Positions 55,109 through 62,986 of a stretch of DNA of 64,000 nt are shown here, one piece after another. Position numbers and translations under genes: made by a program. Source of the DNA: Microbacterium aurantiacum (lineage in GTDB: Bacteria > Actinomycetota > Actinomycetes > Actinomycetales > Microbacteriaceae); NCBI RefSeq assembly GCF_021654035.1, contig NZ_JAJPDW010000004.1, positions 124,001 through 188,000 of the forward strand, written 5' to 3'. The notes beneath the pieces are model-generated. The model was not told where the DNA came from, searched no databases, and saw only the letters and a list, made by a program, of their open reading frames with translations. How positions within the stretch are numbered: position 1 is the stretch's first letter; each line of letters begins with the position of its first letter.

Positions 55109-55617
55109 CAGCCTTCCGAGGACGCGGCGAGGTCGACGGGCGAGACGAAGAAGTTCAGTCGGAACTTCCCGACCCGCACCTCGGCGCCGTTGGTGAGCGT
55201 CGCACGATCGACCCGTTCGCCGTTGACGTAGGTTCCGTTGAGGGAGCGCTGGTCGACGAGCTCGAACGCGGCCCCCTGGCGGGTGATCTCCGCGTGGCGA
55301 CGGGACACCGTGACGTCGTCGAAGAAGATGTCGGCCTCGGGGTGCCGCCCCACCGTCGTCACGTCCGAGTCGAGGAGGTAGCGTGCGCCGGCGGTCGGAC
55401 CCGAGCGGACGATCAGGAGCGCGGCGCCCGACGGCAGAGCGTCGATCGCCTCCAGCTCGGCCTCGCCGAGGTCGCTGCCGAACGGCACGAACGACAGATC
55501 GGAGTCGTGCCCGAACGTCTGGGTGATGTCGCTTCCGCGATCGGAGCCGACGATGTCGCCTCGTGCATCGGCAGAGCGACGGATGTCGTCCGGCTCTGGC
55601 CGGCGGTAGTCCTCCAC
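55108..55617 (-). CDS. garA: FHA-domain regulator GarA/OdhI
   Basis: 169 aa. The C-terminal FHA domain (about residues 75-160) has VGRHPEADIFFDDVTVSRRH with the phosphothreonine-binding Arg, Ser and His, and SLNGTYVNG. In its unphosphorylated form this family inhibits 2-oxoglutarate dehydrogenase; kinases such as PknB or PknG phosphorylate a Thr in an ETTS-like motif ahead of the FHA domain. Here the region reads SDITQTFGHDSDLSF, so the motif is ITQT rather than ETTS. AAGGAG lies 6 nt before the GTG. Confidence 0.93.
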   Translation of the reverse strand: MEDYRRPEPDDIRRSADARGDIVGSDRGSDITQTFGHDSDLSFVPFGSDLGEAELEAIDALPSGAALLIVRSGPTAGARYLLDSDVTTVGRHPEADIFFDDVTVSRRHAEITRQGAAFELVDQRSLNGTYVNGERVDRATLTNGAEVRVGKFRLNFFVSPVDLAASSEG

Positions 55618-55733
55618 GTGGTGCTCCTTTCGAGGTGCCAGCCTAGCCGATGCGCGGACCCGGATGAGAGCCGGACGACGAGCGCGAGTCGTTACGTCGC
55701 CACCCCGTTCAGGTTCCGTGGAACGAGGGTCGA

Positions 55734-55739
55734 TACCCT
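55734..55739 (+). promoter_or_regulatory. -10 element for the CopC-like gene
   Basis: TACCCT ends 7 nt before a GTG at 55747, or 10 nt before the ATG at 55750. This suggests leaderless translation from GTG. Confidence 0.45.
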
Positions 55740-55749
55740 CATCCGCGTG

Positions 55750-56427
55750 ATGACCGCACACGCCTCCCTTCCTGCCCGCCGCTCCACTCGACAGACCCTC
55801 GCCGCCGCGTGGCTGGCGTTCGCGGTCCTGCTCGCGGCGGTGCTCCTTCCCGCGTCCCCGGCCGCGGCGCACGACGAGTTGGTCGGGAGCGACCCCGCTG
55901 CCGGATCCGCCGTGGAGACGCTCCCGGCTGCTCTGACGCTGACCTTCAGCGCGGACATCGCGCCCGACGAGGGGGCGTCCGAGATCCAGGTGACGGATGC
56001 CGCCGGCACGACCCTGAACGACGGGGCGCCCGTCGTCGAAGGCACCACCCTGTCCCAGGCGCTGGCGGGCACGGCATCCGGCGAGGTGACGGTCCTGTGG
56101 AAGGTGGTCTCCAGCGACGGGCACCCGATCTCCGGCGAATTCTCGTTCACCGTGTCCGCTCCCCCGGCGCCGACCCCCACCGAGACGGCGTCGCCGACGG
56201 CCACGGCAGAACCGACGCCGAACACGGAGCCGACGGTGACCCCGGTGGAGTCGACGACTCCGGAACCGACGACGACCGAGCCGGCGTCCTCGGCCACCCC
56301 CTGGATCATCGGCGGCGTGGTGATCCTGCTCCTCGTCGCCGCCGCCGTGGCGTACCTGATCGTGTCCCGCGCGCGGCGCGATCGAGCGCGCGCGGGACAC
56401 GGTTCCGACGCCGCCGACGGGCGATAG
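55750..56427 (+). CDS. CopC-domain exported protein
   Basis: 225 aa. A Sec signal peptide (to about residue 38, cleavage after PAAA) leaves a mature N-terminus [11 protein letters not shown], with the N-terminal His of the CopC copper site. The CopC beta-sandwich covers about 39-135 ([29 protein letters not shown]). A Thr/Pro/Glu linker leads to one C-terminal helix (about 183-207) and a basic tail. The family binds periplasmic copper and is often fused to CopD, which is absent here. A GTG one codon earlier is also possible. Confidence 0.88.
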   Translation: MTAHASLPARRSTRQTLAAAWLAFAVLLAAVLLPASPAAAHDELVGSDPAAGSAVETLPAALTLTFSADIAPDEGASEIQVTDAAGTTLNDGAPVVEGTTLSQALAGTASGEVTVLWKVVSSDGHPISGEFSFTVSAPPAPTPTETASPTATAEPTPNTEPTVTPVESTTPEPTTTEPASSATPWIIGGVVILLLVAAAVAYLIVSRARRDRARAGHGSDAADGR

Positions 56428-56430
56428 GCT
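56425..56430 (+). promoter_or_regulatory. -10 element for lpd
   Basis: TAGGCT ends 7 nt before the lpd ATG. It overlaps the stop codon (TAG, 56425-56427) of the CopC gene. The spacer GGGAGCC also holds a possible ribosome binding site. Confidence 0.5.
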
Positions 56431-56437
56431 GGGAGCC

Positions 56438-57835
56438 ATGCCTCACTACGACGTCGCCATCCTCGGCGCAGGCCCCGGCGGGTACGTCGCGGCCGTCCGC
56501 GCCGCCCAGCTCGGCCTCACGGTCGCGATCATCGAGGAGAAGTACTGGGGTGGTGTGTGCCTGAACGTCGGGTGCATCCCCTCGAAGGCTCTCCTGAAGA
56601 ACGCCGACCTCGCCCACACGTTCCACGACAAGGCCGAACTGTTCGGCATCTCGGGTGACGTCCACTTCGACTTCGGCGTCGCGTGGGATCGCAGCCGGAA
56701 GGTCTCGGACACCCACGTCAAGGGCATCCACTTCCTCATGAAGAAGAACAAGGTGACCGAGTACGAGGGTCGCGGCACCTTCACGGGCCCGAACGCCCTC
56801 ACGGTCGCCAAGAGCGACGGCTCCACCGACGAGGTGACCTTCGACAACGCGATCATCTCGACCGGCTCGAAGGTGCGACTGCTGCCGGGCGTCGAGCTGA
56901 GCGAGAACGTCGTGACCTACGAAGAGCAGATCATGACGCGCGAACTTCCGGAGTCGATCGTCATCGTCGGCGCCGGCGCCATCGGCATGGAGTTCGCCTT
57001 CGTGATGACCAACTACGGCGTGAAGGTCACGATCATCGAGTTCCTCGACCGTGCACTGCCGAACGAGGACGCCGACGTGTCCAAGGAGATCGCCCGCCAG
57101 TACAAGAAGTACGGTGTCGACATCCTGACCTCCACCAAGGTCGAGACGGTCGTCGACTCCGGCGACAAGGTCACCGTCACCTACACCGGCAAGGACGGCG
57201 CCCAGGGCTCGATCGAAGCCGACAAGGTCCTGATGTCCATCGGGTTCGCGCCGAACGTGGAGGGCTTCGGTCTCGAGACCACCGGCGTGAAGCTGACCGA
57301 CCGCGGCGCCATTGAGATCGACGACCACATGCGCACCTCCGTGCCCCACATCTACGCGATCGGCGACGTCACCGCGAAGCTCCAGCTCGCGCACGTGGCC
57401 GAAGCCCAGGGCGTCGTGGCCGCGGAGACCATCGGCAAGGCCGAGACGATGACCCTCGGCGACTACCGCATGATGCCGCGGGCGACGTTCTGCTCGCCGC
57501 AGGTGGCGTCCTTCGGCCTCACCGAGCAGCAGGCGCGCGACGCCGGCTACGACGTGAAGGTCGCGAAGTTCCCGTTCTCCGCGAACGGCAAGGCCAACGG
57601 TCTCGGCGAGCCGATCGGCTTCGTCAAGCTCATCGCCGACGGAGAGCACCTCGAGCTCCTCGGCGGTCACCTCATCGGCCCCGATGTCTCGGAGCTTCTC
57701 CCCGAGCTCACGCTCGCGCAGAAGTGGGACCTCACCGCGCTCGAGGCGGCCCGGAACATCCACACCCACCCCACGCTGTCGGAGGGCCTCCAGGAGGCGT
57801 TCCACGGCCTCGCGGGACACATGATCAATCTCTGA
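56438..57835 (+). CDS. lpd: Dihydrolipoyl dehydrogenase
   Basis: 465 aa. The E3 flavoprotein of pyruvate and 2-oxoglutarate dehydrogenase complexes. The FAD loop is [15 protein letters not shown], the redox disulfide is in [13 protein letters not shown] (about residues 41-46), the NAD loop is [14 protein letters not shown], and the active-site His-Glu pair is in [16 protein letters not shown]. Full length. Its place near garA, which regulates 2-oxoglutarate dehydrogenase, fits coordinated control. Confidence 0.97.
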   Translation: MPHYDVAILGAGPGGYVAAVRAAQLGLTVAIIEEKYWGGVCLNVGCIPSKALLKNADLAHTFHDKAELFGISGDVHFDFGVAWDRSRKVSDTHVKGIHFLMKKNKVTEYEGRGTFTGPNALTVAKSDGSTDEVTFDNAIISTGSKVRLLPGVELSENVVTYEEQIMTRELPESIVIVGAGAIGMEFAFVMTNYGVKVTIIEFLDRALPNEDADVSKEIARQYKKYGVDILTSTKVETVVDSGDKVTVTYTGKDGAQGSIEADKVLMSIGFAPNVEGFGLETTGVKLTDRGAIEIDDHMRTSVPHIYAIGDVTAKLQLAHVAEAQGVVAAETIGKAETMTLGDYRMMPRATFCSPQVASFGLTEQQARDAGYDVKVAKFPFSANGKANGLGEPIGFVKLIADGEHLELLGGHLIGPDVSELLPELTLAQKWDLTALEAARNIHTHPTLSEGLQEAFHGLAGHMINL

Positions 57836-57836
57836 T

Positions 57837-57891
57837 CAGACACGCAGAAGGGGGCGCGGGCATCCAGCCCGCGCCCCCTTCTGCGTGTCTG
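57837..57891. terminator. 24-bp perfect hairpin after lpd
   Basis: Arms 57837-57860 and 57868-57891 pair perfectly around a 7-nt CATCCAG loop, between convergent lpd and the CYTH gene. A strong bidirectional terminator. Confidence 0.92.
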
Positions 57892-57894
57892 CCG

Positions 57895-58590
57895 TCAGTA
57901 GCCGAGGGCGCGCGCGAGCTTCGACGCGGAGGCCGCTTCCCGGCCGCCCGCCGCGGTGACCGCCTCCACGACCGCCGCGAAGAAGGCCGCGCGTTCGTGG
58001 TCGTCCGCCGGCGCCGCGGGGCCGAGCTCGACCTCCCACTCGCGCCATCGACGCTCCGCGCCGGTGCGGGCGTCCAGCGCGGACACGTGGTCGTCGACGA
58101 CCTCCGCCACCATGCCGCCCGCGGCATCCGTCAGGGCGTACGCGGTTCGCGTGTTCCGCAGTCGGGCGATGGGACCGACCGTGCCGGTCACGATCTCCGC
58201 GACCGCGGCACGAACGGCATCCGGAACAGCCGGAACCACGCCGATGCCCTGTGGCTCCGCGCCCGTAGGCTCGTCCGCGTCCAACGGCCAGCCGACTTCG
58301 ACGCGCGCTCCACGCACCCGCGGGCCCTTGATGTGCCAGCCGGCATCCGGGCCGCCGAGGCGACGCCGCAGCGCGTACCCGCTTTGCGCCAACGCGAAGT
58401 CGAGGGTGTCGAAGTACAGCGCGTCGAGGTCGCGCAGCTCGGGATCGCCGACCGCGCTGACCCCGGGCAGAACCGTCCAGTCCGGGAGGTCGACAGAGTC
58501 GTCCACATCGAACTTCAGCTCGATCTCCACCGTCCGCGACGGTCCCCCATCGGCGGAGGGCTCGGCCGAGGGGTCGACAGCCGCGCTCAC
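57895..58590 (-). CDS. CYTH-domain protein
   Basis: 231 aa. The CYTH signature EIELKF is at about residues 22-27, with RRRLGGPDAGWHIKGPR in the middle and a late acidic and basic set (EWEVELGPAAP). CYTH proteins fold as a tunnel that binds triphosphates and divalent metal; members include thiamine triphosphatase and inorganic triphosphatase. A CHAD domain is not attached. The GTG overlaps the stop of the 73-aa gene (GTGA), so the two are coupled. Substrate not determined. Confidence 0.87.
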   Translation of the reverse strand: MSAAVDPSAEPSADGGPSRTVEIELKFDVDDSVDLPDWTVLPGVSAVGDPELRDLDALYFDTLDFALAQSGYALRRRLGGPDAGWHIKGPRVRGARVEVGWPLDADEPTGAEPQGIGVVPAVPDAVRAAVAEIVTGTVGPIARLRNTRTAYALTDAAGGMVAEVVDDHVSALDARTGAERRWREWEVELGPAAPADDHERAAFFAAVVEAVTAAGGREAASASKLARALGY

Positions 58591-58808
58591 ACCGAATCGC
58601 TCGCCGGATCGATGTCGTCCTGCGCCTCGATGAACCAGTAGTTGATCTCGGTCGGTCCGTCGCTGTCCCCGGTGTGCTCCGGCTCGCCCTTGCGTTCGTA
58701 GACGACCTGGGTCTCGCTGTAAGGGACGATGAGGCGCTCGAGGTCGTCCTCCTCCAGCGGGAGGAGCTGTCCGTCGAGGGGTCCTTGATGCAGTCGTGCG
58801 ATAGCCAT
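58587..58808 (-). CDS. Small acidic protein of unknown function
   Basis: 73 aa. It begins MAIARLHQGPLDGQLLPLEEDD, has a middle with VVYERKG, and ends with INYWFIEAQDDIDPASDSV. Acidic, no membrane segment or cysteines. Not recognised. It is coupled to the CYTH gene downstream by a 4-bp overlap and is divergent from the amidotransferase gene 67 bp away. Confidence 0.78.
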   Translation of the reverse strand: MAIARLHQGPLDGQLLPLEEDDLERLIVPYSETQVVYERKGEPEHTGDSDGPTEINYWFIEAQDDIDPASDSV

Positions 58809-58863
58809 GCCGCGAGCATAGTCCGCCCCCGCCGGCGGGATCAGGCACTTGCGCGCGGCCGAC

Positions 58864-58869
58864 TATCGT
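58864..58869 (+). promoter_or_regulatory. -10 element for leaderless amidotransferase gene
   Basis: TATCGT ends 6 nt before the GTG at 58876. Confidence 0.5.
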
Positions 58870-58875
58870 GGTCAC

Positions 58876-59607
58876 GTGAAGCCCTTCGTCCTCCTGTCCA
58901 CCCGTGCCGAGGACGTGCCCGCCGACGAGGAGTACGCGCTGTTCCTGCGCTACACCGGCCTGGAGGAACGGGACCTCCTCCGGGTGCGGCTGGAATCCCG
59001 CCCGATGCCCGCGTTCGACCTCGATTCCCTTTCGGGCATCTTCGTCGGCGGCGGACCGTTCAACGCGTCCGATCCCGCGGAGCGGAAGTCGGGCGTGCAG
59101 GTCCGCGTGGAGCGCGAGTTCGCCGCGTTGCTCGACGAGGTCGTCGCGCGCGACGTCCCGTTCCTGGGTGCGTGCTACGGCGTGGGCACGCTGGGCGCAC
59201 ACCAGGGTGCGGTCATCGACCGCGTCCACTCCGAACCGATCAGCGTGGTCGAGGTGACGCTCACGGACGAGGGCCGGGTGGATCCGCTGGTGGCCGGCAT
59301 GCCGGCATCCTTCTCCGCCTTCGTCGGACACAAGGAGGCCATCTCGCGGCTTCCCCCGTCGGCGACGCTCCTGGCTTCGTCGACGACCTGCCCGGTGCAG
59401 ATGTTCCGCGTCGGCCGCAACGTCTACGCGACCCAGTTCCACCCGGAGCTGGACCTCGCCGGGATCACGACCCGCATCCACGCCTACGCGGACTACGGGT
59501 ACTTCGCGGCGGACGAGCTCGACCTCACCCTCGCCGCCGTCCGGCGCGCTTCCGTCAGCGAACCCTCTCGGATGCTCCGGACCTTCGTCGAGCGCTACGC
59601 CCGCTGA
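58876..59607 (+). CDS. Class I glutamine amidotransferase-like protein
   Basis: 243 aa. The catalytic Cys is in FLGACYGVGTLG near residue 99, and the His-Glu pair is in ATQFHPELDLAG near 195. The fold covers the full length with no synthase domain, like GMP synthase-related amidotransferases of unknown partner. The GTG at 58876 was preferred to an earlier in-frame ATG at 58849 because of the -10 box at 6 nt. The stop lies inside a 17-bp terminator stem. Confidence 0.86.
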   Translation: MKPFVLLSTRAEDVPADEEYALFLRYTGLEERDLLRVRLESRPMPAFDLDSLSGIFVGGGPFNASDPAERKSGVQVRVEREFAALLDEVVARDVPFLGACYGVGTLGAHQGAVIDRVHSEPISVVEVTLTDEGRVDPLVAGMPASFSAFVGHKEAISRLPPSATLLASSTTCPVQMFRVGRNVYATQFHPELDLAGITTRIHAYADYGYFAADELDLTLAAVRRASVSEPSRMLRTFVERYAR

Positions 59608-59636
59608 CGCCGACGGGACTCGGCGTCAGCGGGCGT
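59597..59636. terminator. 17-bp hairpin spanning the amidotransferase stop codon
   Basis: Perfect arms 59597-59613 and 59620-59636 with a 6-nt loop CGGGAC. The left arm contains the last codons and the TGA stop (59605-59607). It lies between convergent genes and should end both transcripts. Confidence 0.85.
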
Positions 59637-59651
59637 CGTGCGCGGCGACGC

Positions 59652-62153
59652 TCACAGCATCGGCGGCGTGTGCCAGATCCGGTCGATGTAGTCGCGGATG
59701 GAACGGTCCGACGAGAAGAAGCCGCACCGGGCGATGTTGAGGATCGCGGCCTTGGTCCAGGCGTCCTGGTCGGCGTACGCGGCGTCGACGCGATCCTGCG
59801 CCCGGATGTACGAGGCGTAGTCGGCCAGCACCATGAAGCGGTCGTCGTACAGCAGGTTCGACACGACCGGTTCGAAGACCGTGCGGTCGCCGTCCGAGAA
59901 CGCACCCGACGCGATCAGGTCGATCGCACGTCGGAGATCGTCGTCCTGCTGGTAGAACTCCGCGGGCTTGTACCCGCGCGTCCACAGCTCCTCGACCTCG
60001 GGCTCGGTCATGCCGAAGAGGAAGAAATTGTCGTCTCCGACGAGCTCGCGGATCTCGACGTTCGCCCCGTCGTCCGTGCCGATGGTCAGAGCGCCGTTGA
60101 GGGCGAACTTCATGTTCCCCGTGCCCGAGGCCTCCTTGCCGGCGAGGGAGATCTGCTCGGACAGGTCGGCGGCGGGGATCACGCGCTCGGCGAGGGTGAC
60201 GTTGTAGTTGGGCGGGAAGAGGACCTGTAGACGTCCCTGGACGCGGGGGTCGTTGTTGACGACCTCCCCCACGGCGTTGATGAGGTGGATGATGCGCTTG
60301 GCCATGACGTAGCCCGGCGCGGCCTTGGCCCCGAAGATGAAGGCGCGTCCCTGGACGTCCTCCGCCCGCACACGGCCGGAGACGATCCGCTCGTAGGACG
60401 TGACGATGTGCAGCACCTTCAGCATCTGCCGCTTGTACTCGTGCAAGCGCTTGACCATCACGTCGAGCATGTGCCCGTCGCTGACCTCGAACCCGTCCCG
60501 CGCGCGCAGCACATCGCTCAGCACGCGCTTGTTCGCAGCCTTGACCTCGGCGAAGCGGGCGCGGAACTCCGGGTCCTCCGCGAAGGACTCCAGGCCCCGC
60601 AGACGTTCCAGGTCGACGGTCCAGCCCGCACCGAGCGCGTCGGTGATGAGGCCGGCCAGGCCCGGATTCGCCAGACGCAGGAACCGGCGGGGCGTGACCC
60701 CGTTGGTGACGTTGGTGAACTTGCCCGGGTAGAACTCGTCGAAGTCGGGGAGGACCTTCTCGCGCAGCAGCTGCGAGTGCAGCTCCGCGACGCCGTTGAC
60801 CTTCGCGCCGGCCACGGTGGCGAGGTACGCCATCCGCACCGATCGCTCGGGGAACTCCGCGATGATCGACATGTTCCGGATGCGCATCTCGTCGTCGCCG
60901 AAGCGCTCCCGCACCGCGGCGAGGAACTCGTCGTTGATGCGGTAGATGATCTCCAGGTGCCGCGGCAGGAGCCGGCCGAGAAGCTCCACCGACCACACCT
61001 CGAGGGCCTCCGGCAGCAGCGTGTGGCAGGTGTACGCGAAGCACTGCTGCGTGATCTCCCACGCCGCATCCCACTCCATGTGCTCCTCGTCGACGAGGAC
61101 GCGCATGAACTCCGGGACCGCGATCACGGGGTGGGTGTCGTTGAGCTGGAAGATGACCCGGTCGGGGAGCTTGGAGAGGTCGAAGCCCGGGGTGAGCATG
61201 TGGTCCAGGAAGTCGCGGATGGACGCGGCGACGAAGAAGTACTGCTGCTGCAGGCGCAGCTCCTTGCCCTGGGGTGTGGAATCCTCCGGGTAGAGCACCT
61301 TGGAGATGTTCTCGGCGTAGGTCTGCGCGCGAACCGCCTTCTCGTAGTCGCCGGAGTTGAAGATCCGCAGGTCGAAGGCGTCGGTGGCGACGGCCCGCCA
61401 GAGGCGGAGGGTGTTCACGCGTCCGTTGTGGTACCCGGGCACCATGTAGTTGTACGGCACAGCCTGGACGTTCCAGCCCGGCACCCAGCGACTGCGGGTG
61501 ACGCCGCCCTCATCGAACGTCTCGGTGTATCCGCCGAAGGAGATGGTCTGGGCGGCCTCCGGGTGGGCGAACTCCCACGGAGACCCGAGCGTGAGCCACG
61601 CGTCCGGCTGCTCGACCTGCTGGCCGTCCACGAAGGTCTGCCGGAAGATGCCGTACTCGTACCGGATGCCGTATCCGACGCTCGGGACGCTCATCGTCGC
61701 GAGCGAATCGATGAAGCAGGCGGCGAGGCGACCGAGTCCGCCGTTGCCGAGGCCCGGCTCGACCTCCAGCGCGCGCAGCTCGTCGATGTCGATGCCGCAC
61801 GCCGCCAGAGCCTCGGTGGCGATGTCGGTCAGGCGTGTGGCGAGGAGGTTGTTGTCGAGCTGACGACCGAGCAGATACTCGGCCGAGAGGTAGCAGACGC
61901 CCTTCGCCTGCGCCTCCTTCTGCCGCCGGATGTCCTCGAGCCATCGGGCGACCAGGAAGTCGCGCACGGTGGTGGCGAGTGCGATGTATCGGTCATTCGG
62001 GCTCGCTGTGGAGAGGGTCACGCCCCGCTCCAGATTGAGGTTCTCCAGGAACTGCTTGACGAAGCCGTCGACCGTGCTGGGAGGCGTGGGGACGGGGGCG
62101 AGTGCGAGCGCGTGAGACGGCTTGCTCGAGACAGGCGAGATTTGATCGGGCAC
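59652..62153 (-). CDS. glgP: Glycogen phosphorylase
   Basis: 833 aa. It releases glucose 1-phosphate from glycogen or maltodextrin with PLP. The PLP lysine is in EASGTGNMKFALNGA near residue 685, VEPGLGNGGLGRLAACFIDS is near 130, and VKRLHEYKRQML is the substrate-site segment near 575. Full length. Glucose 1-phosphate from GlgP complements the ROK glucokinase elsewhere in the window. TATTTT ends 6 nt before the GTG start. Confidence 0.96.
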   Translation of the reverse strand: MPDQISPVSSKPSHALALAPVPTPPSTVDGFVKQFLENLNLERGVTLSTASPNDRYIALATTVRDFLVARWLEDIRRQKEAQAKGVCYLSAEYLLGRQLDNNLLATRLTDIATEALAACGIDIDELRALEVEPGLGNGGLGRLAACFIDSLATMSVPSVGYGIRYEYGIFRQTFVDGQQVEQPDAWLTLGSPWEFAHPEAAQTISFGGYTETFDEGGVTRSRWVPGWNVQAVPYNYMVPGYHNGRVNTLRLWRAVATDAFDLRIFNSGDYEKAVRAQTYAENISKVLYPEDSTPQGKELRLQQQYFFVAASIRDFLDHMLTPGFDLSKLPDRVIFQLNDTHPVIAVPEFMRVLVDEEHMEWDAAWEITQQCFAYTCHTLLPEALEVWSVELLGRLLPRHLEIIYRINDEFLAAVRERFGDDEMRIRNMSIIAEFPERSVRMAYLATVAGAKVNGVAELHSQLLREKVLPDFDEFYPGKFTNVTNGVTPRRFLRLANPGLAGLITDALGAGWTVDLERLRGLESFAEDPEFRARFAEVKAANKRVLSDVLRARDGFEVSDGHMLDVMVKRLHEYKRQMLKVLHIVTSYERIVSGRVRAEDVQGRAFIFGAKAAPGYVMAKRIIHLINAVGEVVNNDPRVQGRLQVLFPPNYNVTLAERVIPAADLSEQISLAGKEASGTGNMKFALNGALTIGTDDGANVEIRELVGDDNFFLFGMTEPEVEELWTRGYKPAEFYQQDDDLRRAIDLIASGAFSDGDRTVFEPVVSNLLYDDRFMVLADYASYIRAQDRVDAAYADQDAWTKAAILNIARCGFFSSDRSIRDYIDRIWHTPPML

Positions 62154-62159
62154 GACAAG

Positions 62160-62165
62160 AAAATA
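62160..62165 (-). promoter_or_regulatory. -10 element for leaderless glgP
   Basis: TATTTT on the minus strand ends 6 nt before the GTG. This is the most AT-rich -10 in the window. The 113-bp gap to nnrE shows nothing else clear. Confidence 0.5.
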
Positions 62166-62266
62166 GCGGTGCGAGGGCCCGGACGCATACCGGCAGGGAA
62201 AGATCCAGCAGACCTTAATGAACTCGACACGTCGCGCGAAGGCGCCGGGTCGGCGGGAGAGGATCG

Positions 62267-62986
62267 TCAGCCGGTCACGATTCCGCTGATTTCCCCGCTC
62301 CCCACGGCGTCGTCGGGCGGGAGGTCCAGCCCCAGGTCGACCAGGATGACACGCCCCGCGACCGGAGCACCGTCGCCACCGATGAGTCCTGCCTTCACCC
62401 CACCGAACGTGACGGTGACGGATGCCGGCAGAACGACGTCGTCATGAGCTCCGGTGTCGGGATCCACACCACTCGGCAGGTCGACCGCGATCACGCTCGT
62501 TTCGGCGCTCTCCACGAGCGGGCGGAGCACCCGGACGGCCTCGCGCGCGGTTCCGCGCAGAGCCGCCGACGCTCCGATGCCGACGATCCCGTCGAGGATC
62601 AGCGTGTACTGCGATGCGGAATCCCGCGCCGCAGACATCTCCACCCGACGGACCCCCACGCCGATCGCCGCAGCGAAGGCCGCCTCGTGGAAGCGGTCGC
62701 TGACGAGGAGGACGTCGACGTCGGCTTCGTCGGTCAGCTCGACGGCCGCGTACAGCGCGTCGCCACCGTTGTCGCCGGGTCCGGCGAGGATGAGGACACG
62801 GGGACGTCGGACATGCGTGCCGCTCGGGATCTGCTCGCCCGCGGACTCGAGCTCTGCGTGAGCGATCGCCGCCAGCGCCGCCGCCGCGCGACGCATGAGC
62901 GGCTCGCCCGCCTCGAGAAGCGGCTTCTCGGCCCTCCGAATCGCGTCGGCGTGAAACAGCGGCACGATCGACCGAGCCTCAGCCAC
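62267..62986 (-). CDS. nnrE: NAD(P)H-hydrate epimerase
   Basis: 239 aa, the YjeF_N domain only, without the ADP-dependent dehydratase half. The nucleotide-site motif is LAGPGDNGGDALYAA (about residues 60-74), followed by DVLLVSDRF, LILDGIVGIGASAALRG and VDLPSGVDPDTG. It epimerises damaged NAD(P)HX so that the dehydratase can repair it. The GTG at 62986 overlaps the upstream YihY stop by 8 bp, so the two are probably co-translated. Confidence 0.9.
   Translation of the reverse strand: MAEARSIVPLFHADAIRRAEKPLLEAGEPLMRRAAAALAAIAHAELESAGEQIPSGTHVRRPRVLILAGPGDNGGDALYAAVELTDEADVDVLLVSDRFHEAAFAAAIGVGVRRVEMSAARDSASQYTLILDGIVGIGASAALRGTAREAVRVLRPLVESAETSVIAVDLPSGVDPDTGAHDDVVLPASVTVTFGGVKAGLIGGDGAPVAGRVILVDLGLDLPPDDAVGSGEISGIVTG

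Noticed and set aside
60285..62447. A 720-residue open frame opposite glgP
   Set aside because: Antisense to glycogen phosphorylase, with no recognisable domain and typical shadow composition.
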